From Gammaproteobacteria bacterium (GTDB lineage: Bacteria; Pseudomonadota; Gammaproteobacteria; Steroidobacterales; SZUA-146): 6,129 bases of DNA. The notes beneath the pieces were generated by a model. It worked only from the letters and a program-made list of their open reading frames with translations, ran no database searches and was not told the DNA's origin. The position numbers and the translations under genes are program-made. The stretch is taken from NCBI GenBank assembly GCA_003228965.1, contig QIGP01000373.1:1-6129 (forward strand), in the 5' to 3' direction. Below are positions 1 to 5,435 of the stretch, one piece after another (the first letter of the stretch is position 1; each line of letters opens with the position of its first letter).

Positions 1-293
1 GATGCTAGTCTTCTTTTAAAAATTCTTGGGTTCGCTATAGATCTACCCTACCGAAATTCGTGCCACGATACGAGAGAGATTGTATATCTCATTTAGTAAT
101 TCATCGGTAAGTCGGGTTTGAACGAGTGCGGGTTGTAAAGATCGCGGGACGTTGAAAAGGACCGAACCCTGTTCGACTGAAGTCACTTTTCATTGGGCCC
201 TTTAAGTCGATCGCCCTATCTGTGGCCACATTCTCTCATAGTGTAGAGTAGGCTTTCGATACGACGAAACGTCTTTAGCCAGTGGAGCGGTAT
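1..293. other. Gene-free leader region upstream of the NlpC/P60 gene
   Basis: No convincing gene is visible. One + strand frame is open from the left edge to a TAG at about 94-96 (31 codons). It could be the tail of a gene outside the window, but I do not recognise the peptide. The minus strand is broken by many stops. The only obvious structure is a perfect 10-bp palindrome, TGTGGCCACA, at 221-230, about 65 bases before the chosen start of the next gene, where an operator could sit. I found no sigma-70 promoter with good boxes and spacing, and no clear terminator. Confidence 0.5.
284..287 (+). promoter_or_regulatory. Ribosome binding site that sets the TTG start of the NlpC/P60 gene
   Basis: GGAG lies six bases before a TTG at 294. 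The longer in-frame GTG start at 282 has no purine-rich element upstream, and its own codons contain this GGAG. The site therefore favours TTG 294, which also gives a more compact lipoprotein signal peptide. Confidence 0.6.
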
Positions 294-866
294 TTGCTTA
301 CTTCGAAGGTAATCCGAACAGTATGTATCGCACTGCTATGGGTGCTGCTGGGTACTCTTGCCGCGTGCGGTGCTACACGCTGGGAGGACGAGGAGAGTTC
401 AGGCCGTAACAGTTCAAGCTCGCAAGGCACGGTAGGTCGTACACCTTCTTCTGTGGATGTAACTGTGCCGCCTGCTGCAACGACTGCTCGACCGGTTACG
501 GTTAGTAGTTTATTGAACGACTACTATCTCGATTGGCGAGGAACGCCTTACCAGTTTGGCGGGACCACCCGTCGCGGCATTGATTGTTCTGCGCTCACTC
601 AGCAGGCCATGAACCAGGCCTTGGGGATATCTCTTCCTCGAACGACTAGAGAACAACTGAAACAAGGCCTGCCCGTCGCGGCCGAGTTAACTCGCCCGGG
701 TGATTTGGTGTTTTTCAAAACCGGAGAAACGCTTAATCACGTTGGAGTGATTGTAGGACCAGCCAAATTTATGCACGCATCTACCAGGAATGGCGTGACC
801 ATTTCCCGTCTGGACGATACTTACTGGTCAGCTCGGGTAATAGGCTACCGTCGCGTCATTCGGTAG
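294..866 (+). CDS. NlpC/P60-family cell-wall endopeptidase lipoprotein
   Basis: Predicted peptidoglycan hydrolase of the NlpC/P60 (C40 cysteine peptidase) family. Relatives such as E. coli MepS/Spr and NlpC cut peptide bonds in wall stem peptides. From TTG 294 the protein has 190 residues. It begins with a basic start, a hydrophobic stretch and a lipobox LAAC, giving a lipidated Cys25. The next residue is Gly, which by the E. coli sorting rule favours the outer membrane. Residues 31-75 are a Ser/Thr/Pro-rich linker, presumably spanning from membrane to wall. The catalytic domain covers about 76-190, with the GIDCSAL nucleophile Cys98, the NHVGV His149 and the third catalytic His161 (FMHAS). 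All three expected residues are present, so it should be active. GTG 282 would add four residues. The gene is monocistronic here and converges on rdgC. The cleavage specificity and physiological role cannot be read from sequence. Confidence 0.9.
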   Translation: MLTSKVIRTVCIALLWVLLGTLAACGATRWEDEESSGRNSSSSQGTVGRTPSSVDVTVPPAATTARPVTVSSLLNDYYLDWRGTPYQFGGTTRRGIDCSALTQQAMNQALGISLPRTTREQLKQGLPVAAELTRPGDLVFFKTGETLNHVGVIVGPAKFMHASTRNGVTISRLDDTYWSARVIGYRRVIR

Positions 867-882
867 GCGGTACTTGTAAGTA

Positions 883-1779
883 TCAGGTTTTAGCTTCGCC
901 GCCAAATTCAGCGAGCACGTCGTCTATCAGCTGGGTGACTTCGATGGTCATTACTGAAAAATCCTGATCAAAGCGAGCGGCCTCATCGTCGGCTTCTACC
1001 TGCTCATTAACGCTGTCTTCGAATTTCAAACGCTTGATGGCAAAGTCTTCTGTAAGAACAAAACGAATGGCGTTGCGCCAGGTAAGCGCAAGTTGGGTTA
1101 CACGCTTGCCGGCGAGTAAATGTTGTTTGATTTCTTTACCGGTCAAATCTTGCTGCTTGCAGCGCACGACGTTTTTGGCGTCCTGGCGATTTTTAAGTTC
1201 GCACTCGTCGTCGAGTTCAAACCCTTTGGGGACGCGGTTTTTTACCCAGCGCGTCATGATGTCGGCGGCATCGCCGTGACACGACAGAGGTACTACAGGC
1301 AGCTCACCGAGGGCTGCTCGCAAGCTGTCCATGAAGTCGTCGGCTTTGCCAGGGCTTGAAACGTCTATAATGAGTAGATCGTTTTTCGTGTCGAAGTACG
1401 CGTTGATGTACGACGAGCGAGTAAGCGCGTTGGGCAACAGTGAGTGCAAAATGTCTTCTTTGAAGCGCGTTTTTTCCTTGCGGTACACCATGCGTGCTTC
1501 GCGTTCTTCGAATTCGCTTACTTTCTCTTCAAGCAATTCGGTAATTGCGGCGGCGGGCAGAATCTTTTCCTGTCGGCGCGCGCTAATCAGAGTGTATTGC
1601 CCAACCGGGTGAACCAGCTCTTGGCCGAGTTTGCCCAAAGGTGGGACCCAGCCAAAGCGGGAAAAATCCATTTTCAAGCAAGGTTTGAATTTATTTTTCG
1701 ACAGATTTTCACTCAGGTTCTTTGGTGACAGGTCAATTTTTTGAGTGAGTCGATAGACGCGAAGATTTTTAAACCACAT
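883..1779 (-). CDS. rdgC: Recombination-associated protein RdgC
   Basis: RdgC is a nucleoid-associated protein. As known from E. coli and Pseudomonas, it forms a ring-shaped dimer around double-stranded DNA and restrains RecA-dependent recombination. From ATG 1779 the product is 298 residues, against about 303 in E. coli. It starts MWFKNLRVYRL, the family's characteristic N-terminus. Other family landmarks are GWVPPLG (43-49), the EKILP stretch (71-75), LHSLLP (111-116), LPVVPLS (160-166), the KKQDLT-like segment (208-213), the RLKF strand (250-253), and a GGEA tail as in E. coli. The reading frame stays open for 48 codons upstream to a TTG at 1923, but that extension does not look like RdgC and no relative has it, so I excluded it. 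No strong Shine-Dalgarno precedes ATG 1779. The stop lies 16 bases from the convergent lipoprotein gene. Function is inferred from family. Confidence 0.95.
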   Translation of the reverse strand: MWFKNLRVYRLTQKIDLSPKNLSENLSKNKFKPCLKMDFSRFGWVPPLGKLGQELVHPVGQYTLISARRQEKILPAAAITELLEEKVSEFEEREARMVYRKEKTRFKEDILHSLLPNALTRSSYINAYFDTKNDLLIIDVSSPGKADDFMDSLRAALGELPVVPLSCHGDAADIMTRWVKNRVPKGFELDDECELKNRQDAKNVVRCKQQDLTGKEIKQHLLAGKRVTQLALTWRNAIRFVLTEDFAIKRLKFEDSVNEQVEADDEAARFDQDFSVMTIEVTQLIDDVLAEFGGEAKT

Positions 1780-2364
1780 GAGAAACCGTGCTTTGAAAGG
1801 GTAAATGGACGAACGATTCTCCGCACCGGAAGCGGCAAAATCAAGCTCGAAATCTGGCTGTTTTTTGGCCAAAAAAATATGATGCGACAACAAGGGTTTC
1901 CACAGGTCGTGGCGAGTTCTCAAGGGATTCCTGGCTTCGACGCCAAAAGAGCGGCAGCAGTATGCGCAATAAGGAGGCTTTTGTGACCTCAGCGTAGGTT
2001 CAATCGCGGTGAGTTTTCAAGGCAATGGGGCGGTGATTTGAGGTCGAAAGTCGAATATCGAGGTGATTATGGGGTATTTGTTACACTCAGGCACTGGTTA
2101 AAGGGCCTCTCTAACTACTCGTGAATCTCAAGCTGCAAATCTCTGGGTAGTTAGAGATGCCCTTAAGTGTCTCGACGTCGTGTCGATGAGGTGTTTACAT
2201 TTTTAAGCGCTGTGCATTTGTCTGAATCAATGCTTGGCTTGTTGGAACGTCGGTCTTGCGAAAGTCCCGCTAAATACACGGGTTCCTTATTGGTTGTGGT
2301 GTTAGATATGAATAATAAATTGCAAACAACAGCGCGGGTTAGCGCGCCGGAAGGCCGGTTTTGG
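1780..2364. other. Gene-free interval between divergent rdgC and the START-domain gene
   Basis: This 585-base stretch should hold the promoters for both divergent genes. The in-frame extensions of rdgC (to 1923) and of the START gene (GTG 2167, ATG 2308) do not look like protein sequence. The main content is the inverted repeat at 2101-2164. Smaller items are a consensus-like AAGGAGG at 1971-1977 followed by a GTG with a stop after four codons, three TCGA tetramers spaced exactly seven bases apart (2044, 2051, 2058), and GGTGATT repeated 30 bases apart (2032 and 2062). A weak minus-strand promoter candidate for rdgC is TTGAAA (2015-2020) with TACGCT (1991-1996), spacing 18. None is strong enough to call singly. 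Confidence 0.5.
2101..2164. repeat. Inverted repeat, 18-bp arms; copy 1 of a dispersed hairpin repeat
   Basis: The left arm at 2101-2118 (AAGGGCCTCTCTAACTAC) and the right arm at 2147-2164 are reverse complements at 17 of 18 positions. The single mismatch pairs positions 2107 and 2158. The arms enclose a 28-base spacer. No T-run follows, so it is not a textbook terminator. The right half, read on the minus strand, matches the element at 3048-3086 at 23 of 28 positions, so both look like members of one mobile or REP-like repeat family. It lies about 200 bases upstream of the START gene and inside no gene. Whether it is mobilised, transcribed or a protein-binding site is unknown. Confidence 0.8.
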
Positions 2365-3060
2365 ATGGATAAGTTAGTGGTTGTACTGCTCGGTGTGCTC
2401 GCCTTGTTCCTGGTCGCAGGGTCGGTCCAGGCGGTTGAAGATCAGGAGCCGGTCTGGGAATTAGCCAAATCCAAAGGCGGAGTTAAAGTCGTGCAAACAG
2501 ACGTTGCGAATAGCCGGTTCAAAGCAACACGAGGAACACTCTTAAGTGATGCCAAACTCTTCGATGCACTTGCGGTCCTGCGGGACGTAGAGGCGTGCAA
2601 AGACTGGCTTCACAAATGCAAGTACAGCGAAGTGATATCCGAGGTGTCGACGGTACAGTCTATTTACTACATGGTCATCGATTCACCTTTTGTGCTTAAA
2701 GATCGTGACACTTACGTGAAGTCAACAATCTTCTATAACGCGCAAGAAAAAGCGTTTCACATTGATATACTAGGTGTGGAAGACATGAAGCCTGCACACA
2801 AAAAACGAGTGCGGGTGCTTGGCTTAACAGGGTCCTGGATCATAGAGCAACGCGGACCAAAACAGATTCAACTTATCTACGAAGTGCATATGGATCCGCA
2901 GGTGAGTACTGCGAGTGCGGCCAACTCGACACTCGCGACGTCGGTACTTGAAACGCTCATTAACGTTGATCGTCTGGCCAAGCGTGCGCCGTATTTGAAC
3001 TCGACTGTATCAACCGACCAATTGGAGGCCATTACGCGAGCGCCTTCAGGGAACCTCTAA
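2365..3060 (+). CDS. Secreted START-domain (lipid-transfer-like) protein
   Basis: The START/Bet v1-like fold binds hydrophobic ligands such as lipids and sterols in a deep cavity, but the ligand of bacterial members is mostly unknown. From ATG 2365 the protein has 231 residues. Residues 1-23 form a clean Sec signal peptide (MDKLVVVLLG..., small residues and SVQA before the predicted cut after Ala23), so the mature protein should be periplasmic. The START-like domain covers about 29-215: a WELAKSKGGVKV opening strand, the WLHKCK helix region (81-86), the PFVLKDRD motif (108-115) and GSWIIEQ followed by LIYEVHMDP (156-178). I chose ATG 2365 because it gives a normal signal peptide and has GGAAGG ten bases upstream. 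Longer starts (ATG 2308, GTG 2167) would bury the signal behind extra residues. Hairpin repeats lie on both sides. The glycosyltransferase gene follows after 59 bases. The family call is good, the function unknown. Confidence 0.82.
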   Translation: MDKLVVVLLGVLALFLVAGSVQAVEDQEPVWELAKSKGGVKVVQTDVANSRFKATRGTLLSDAKLFDALAVLRDVEACKDWLHKCKYSEVISEVSTVQSIYYMVIDSPFVLKDRDTYVKSTIFYNAQEKAFHIDILGVEDMKPAHKKRVRVLGLTGSWIIEQRGPKQIQLIYEVHMDPQVSTASAANSTLATSVLETLINVDRLAKRAPYLNSTVSTDQLEAITRAPSGNL

Positions 3061-3086
3061 ATCTCCGAGTATTTTGAGGTGCCCTT
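3048..3086. repeat. Hairpin repeat, copy 2, spanning the START gene stop codon
   Basis: The left arm at 3048-3062 and the right arm at 3071-3085 are complementary at 13 of 15 positions around an 8-base loop. Flanking CTT (3044-3046) and AAG (3088-3090) could extend the stem past a small bulge. The left arm includes the last codons and the TAA (3058-3060) of the START gene. Read on the minus strand, the right half plus loop (AAGGGCACCTCAAAATAC, then GGAGATTT) matches copy 1 at 23 of 28 positions. No T-run follows, so strong intrinsic termination is unlikely. A stem over a stop codon could shield the upstream mRNA 3' end or damp read-through into the next gene. Confidence 0.72.
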
Positions 3087-3106
3087 CAAGCTAATAACTA
3101 TTTATA

Positions 3107-3111
3107 CGGAG
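3107..3111 (+). promoter_or_regulatory. Ribosome binding site supporting the TTG start of the glycosyltransferase gene
   Basis: CGGAG (within ACGGAG) lies eight bases before the TTG at 3120. No ATG or GTG nearby in this frame gives the intact N-terminal beta strand MRTVVLQSH, so the rare TTG start is preferred. Confidence 0.65.
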
Positions 3112-3119
3112 CTTAACTA

Positions 3120-3875
3120 TTGCGTACTGTTGTATTGCAAAGCCATCGCACGCCACTACCCTACGAGTGGCTGCACCCCTGCATCAATTCTGTAAAGCAG
3201 TGGGCTTTACTTAAAGAGTTTGACTACGTTTGGATGGGCGATGAGCTGTTTGACGAACTTAACCCAACGCAGCATGCCAATACCAGGCTCCAGCGTGTGG
3301 TGGCAAGCGATCTGGCACGCCTGCAAAAGCTGACTGAAGAGTTAACACGCGCCGATCGGGTTGTTTGGTGTGACGCCGATACGCTCGTGATAAATCCAAA
3401 GTCCCTGGAATTACCGCTGACCGGTAGTGCTCTTGGCCGCGAAATATGGATTCAGGCAAGTACCATCGATGGCGGCTCTCCAAAAGTGTACGCGAAGGTG
3501 CACAATGCTTTCATGGTATTTTGCAGCGGGGACAGTTTTTTGCCGTTCTACCGTGATACGGCCTCGCGGATGTTGGAGCGTCACGAAGGACCCTACGTAG
3601 ACCAGTTCATTGGTCCTAAACTGCTTACGGCTATTCACAATCTGGTGCAACTGCCGGTCATTGAAAACGCAGGCGTGTTGAGTCCTGGTGTAATTACCGA
3701 TCTTAATCGCGGAGGCGGAAAGTTTCTCGACGCCTTTTGCCGGCGCCTTCAAAGAGTGCCGGCGGCGCTTAATTTGTGCGCCTCTTCTGTGCGCAGTGGT
3801 GAGCTTGGTGAGCAGTCTATGAGTGACGTAGTTGAAGTTCTACAGCGTAGCGGCACTCAGCTATTTACTGCGTGA
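3120..3875 (+). CDS. Glycosyltransferase-like protein with DxD motif (GT-A fold)
   Basis: A 251-residue cytoplasmic protein with no signal peptide or membrane segment. It resembles small nucleotide-sugar-dependent glycosyltransferases of the GT-A fold (GT8/GT32-like). Visible marks are the opening strand RTVVLQSHR, the VASDLARLQKL helix (62-71, the conserved S-D before the metal site), the WCDADTLV segment with DAD at 85-87 as the likely Mn/Mg and nucleotide-sugar site, HNAFMVF (128-134), and FIGPKLLT (163-170), where GT32-type enzymes have a conserved G-P. The start is TTG with a good ribosome binding site. It lies 59 bases after the START gene and 85 before the GST gene, all on the same strand. 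No other sugar or LPS genes are in the window, so donor, acceptor and pathway cannot be inferred. The fold call is reasonably safe; transferase activity is inference. Confidence 0.72.
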   Translation: MRTVVLQSHRTPLPYEWLHPCINSVKQWALLKEFDYVWMGDELFDELNPTQHANTRLQRVVASDLARLQKLTEELTRADRVVWCDADTLVINPKSLELPLTGSALGREIWIQASTIDGGSPKVYAKVHNAFMVFCSGDSFLPFYRDTASRMLERHEGPYVDQFIGPKLLTAIHNLVQLPVIENAGVLSPGVITDLNRGGGKFLDAFCRRLQRVPAALNLCASSVRSGELGEQSMSDVVEVLQRSGTQLFTA

Positions 3876-3960
3876 AACCTGCGGATAAGCTCTATAGTAT
3901 CCCGTCAACAAGGCTTGTCCAAGAGTTGCTCTTCTATCTCGTTATCAACTGGAGAATCGC
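3876..3960 (+). promoter_or_regulatory. Candidate promoter/operator region ahead of the GST gene
   Basis: TATAGT at 3893-3898 is a good -10-like hexamer, but no convincing -35 lies 16-18 bases upstream, so the promoter is tentative. Three small nested dyads follow: ACAAG-G-CTTGT (3908-3918), CTTG-TC-CAAG (3914-3923) and AAGAG-TTG-CTCTT (3921-3933). Such clustering could mark a regulator site or fold in the leader. The GST ribosome binding site GGAG is at 3951-3954, six bases before ATG 3961. Confidence 0.3.
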
Positions 3961-4629
3961 ATGATCGTCGTTCACCACCTTCAAAATTCACGCTCGCAAC
4001 GTATCTTATGGATGCTCGAAGAGTTAGGAGTCGAATACTCCGTGAAACGTTACGAACGCGACCCGGAATCTCAACTCGCCCCGCCTGAACTACTCAAAGT
4101 ACATGCACTTGGAAAGTCACCGGTGATCACCGATGGCGATAACGTGGTGGCAGAATCAGGTGCCATTGTCGAATATCTTGCGCGTGTCCACGGTAACGGG
4201 CGAATGGCGCCGGAAGTTGGGTCAAATGACTACAATCAGTACATTTACTGGCTGCATTATGCGGAAGGATCGCTAATGACTCCGTTGCTGCTTAGGCTCG
4301 TATTCGTTCGAATCAAGACGACGAAAATGCCGTTTTTTGTTAAGCCGATTGCTAATGGTATAGCCGACAAAGTGCTTGCATCGTTCGTGACGCCCAATAT
4401 TAAACGTCACATGGAGTTTGTTGATCAGCACTTGGAGGGTCGCGAGTGGTTTGCAGGTGACCAGCTAAGTGGTGCCGATATACAAATGAGCTTTCCTTTA
4501 GAAGCGACTCTGGCCCGGATTCCAGCACTTCAAAAACACAAGAACGTTGTAGACTTTGTGCGGCGGGTGCAGGCCCGGGACGCCTATAAGCAGGCTCTTG
4601 AGACGGGCGGTGCGTACGATTACGCCTAA
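3961..4629 (+). CDS. Glutathione S-transferase family protein (Gtt1-like)
   Basis: A 222-residue cytosolic GST. Family members conjugate or reduce substrates with glutathione in detoxification and oxidative stress. The thioredoxin-like N-domain spans about 1-80: a beta strand and the active-site region HHLQNSRSQRILWMLEELG (Ser10 and Ser12 are candidates for thiolate activation), the cis-proline motif GKSPV (Pro54), and the glutathione gamma-glutamyl contact ESGAI (Glu65-Ser66). The all-helical C-domain covers about 88-215 and includes LSGADIQMS (169-177), the conserved N-capping box of the GST fold. The sequence pattern, including the RYERDP segment and APPEL, resembles the yeast Gtt1-like group common in proteobacteria. 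ATG 3961 has GGAG at ideal spacing. A small + strand ORF overlaps its last 20 bases. The substrate cannot be predicted. Confidence 0.92.
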   Translation: MIVVHHLQNSRSQRILWMLEELGVEYSVKRYERDPESQLAPPELLKVHALGKSPVITDGDNVVAESGAIVEYLARVHGNGRMAPEVGSNDYNQYIYWLHYAEGSLMTPLLLRLVFVRIKTTKMPFFVKPIANGIADKVLASFVTPNIKRHMEFVDQHLEGREWFAGDQLSGADIQMSFPLEATLARIPALQKHKNVVDFVRRVQARDAYKQALETGGAYDYA

Positions 4630-4822
4630 GCTCGAGCCGAGTCGTGAGCTGTTTCTGGTTGAAGGAAAGAGTGCCGCCAGTACTATTCGTCAGGCTATGA
4701 ACCGGTTTGTGCCCGAAATTCCCTATTCTTTACAGGCAACGCCTATTGACCGGCGTTACAACAACTCTCGCGACAAGGGCGAACCGGTTCCGCTAGAGCC
4801 GCCGATCAAATTGGTTCGGTAG
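4610..4822 (+). CDS. Small ORF with a GyrB/ParE Toprim-like N-terminal motif; possibly a truncated gene
   Basis: Seventy residues from GTG 4610, overlapping the GST gene by 20 bases, with GAG at 4600-4602 as a weak ribosome binding site. Residues 12-31 (RELFLVEGKSAASTIRQAMN) resemble the start of the Toprim domain of type IIA topoisomerase B subunits, which read roughly ELF/YLVEGDSAGGSAKQ. The catalytic-type Glu is kept (Glu18), but Asp is replaced by Lys. The following VPEIPYSLQ vaguely echoes the I-LPLQGK segment. The rest of a Toprim fold, including the DxD acidic pair, is absent: the tail [16 protein letters not shown] is proline-rich and ends after 70 residues. It is either a decayed remnant of a longer Toprim protein or a real small protein. 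Codon use looks gene-like, which favours past or present coding. It ends inside the convergent phosphatase-like gene. Any function is unknown. Confidence 0.5.
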   Translation: MRTITPKLEPSRELFLVEGKSAASTIRQAMNRFVPEIPYSLQATPIDRRYNNSRDKGEPVPLEPPIKLVR

Positions 4823-5435
4823 GCACCGCGACTTTGTAGTCGATGTTGTGGTTTTCAAATGCCGTATTCATTAGTTTGGCCCACGTAGCGTTTGGCTTCC
4901 AGATTTTGTGCATGTCGACTAGAATCACTTCCGGATCCATATTTTCGTTAATCACTCTGTGAAGCATGGCAAATGCCGTAGCGCGCATGTTCATCTTACA
5001 GTGCAAGAACACCTTGGCTTCGGCGTTGGTCTGCATGTAGGCCAGGAACTGGTTGACGTCACCCTGTGTAGGCTCGTTCCAATCGACCGCTATATTCAGG
5101 TAGGTCATTGACGCGTCGGCGACAAGTTCAGCCTCGTTCTGGAGTGTTCCGCTAATCGTTGGGGGCGCGATGTTTATAACGATGTCGACGCCTTGAGTGG
5201 CAAGCGTTTCAATGAATGCGGCGTCGGGCATGCCGGCACTGGAGAACGACTCGTCGTAGACCAAATAATTTATCGGCTCGCCGTTACTGGATTCATGCAT
5301 GGCGTGATCGCTCGTAAACTTGCTGCAACCGAAGAGCATTGCAGTCAGCGCCAAACATGCGGCGAACTTCACCCTGCGCGTTTGGACTGTGGCGGAGTTA
5401 AATTCTGGGTTTAAGTCGAGTTTAGAAGTTGGCAC
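4806..5435 (-). CDS. Protein-tyrosine-phosphatase-like (BLH/DUF442-type) lipoprotein
   Basis: A 209-residue exported protein with a dual-specificity/tyrosine-phosphatase-like fold. A basic stretch (TRRVKF), a hydrophobic core and the lipobox LFGC place a lipidated Cys at 37. Ser at +2 suggests outer-membrane sorting by the E. coli rule. The catalytic-like domain covers about 55-205. It contains [11 protein letters not shown] (82-92), VDWNEPT (118-123, Asp118 as possible general acid) and the P-loop [13 protein letters not shown] (143-155) with Cys146 and Arg151. The loop is C-X4-R, as in BLH/DUF442-type proteins, rather than the C-X5-R of classical phosphatases. GTG 5435 is chosen for the AAGGA nine bases upstream. 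It gives a rather long 21-residue N-region, and GTG 5372 would give a standard signal but lacks a site. The gene overlaps the asnS end by 14 bases, implying co-transcription. Phosphatase activity and substrate are unproven. Confidence 0.8.
   Translation of the reverse strand: MPTSKLDLNPEFNSATVQTRRVKFAACLALTAMLFGCSKFTSDHAMHESSNGEPINYLVYDESFSSAGMPDAAFIETLATQGVDIVINIAPPTISGTLQNEAELVADASMTYLNIAVDWNEPTQGDVNQFLAYMQTNAEAKVFLHCKMNMRATAFAMLHRVINENMDPEVILVDMHKIWKPNATWAKLMNTAFENHNIDYKVAVPTEPI

Noticed and set aside
1..96. Possible 3' end of an upstream gene in the first + strand frame
   Set aside because: Only 31 codons are visible and the peptide is unrecognised. An open run of that length is expected by chance.
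866..895. Bidirectional terminator between the convergent NlpC/P60 and rdgC genes
   Set aside because: TACTT-GT-AAGTA (871-882) is a dyad followed by a short TTTT on the + strand, but the stem is only five pairs with a two-base loop and weak flanks, too poor to call.
1034..1728. Several + strand ORFs of 79-94 codons opposite rdgC
   Set aside because: They are antisense shadows of rdgC, with no recognisable protein features or ribosome binding sites.
1780..1923. In-frame 48-codon upstream extension of rdgC to a TTG start
   Set aside because: The extension does not resemble RdgC, whose family begins at the MWFKNL motif, and it lies in the expected promoter region.
2167..2364. In-frame upstream extension of the START gene (GTG 2167 or ATG 2308)
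   Set aside because: It would place up to 66 residues ahead of a clean signal peptide, lacks a better ribosome binding site, and begins right at the end of the hairpin repeat.
3259..3752. Minus-strand ORFs of 74 and 113 codons opposite the glycosyltransferase gene
   Set aside because: They lie antisense to a gene with clear motifs and show no family features of their own.
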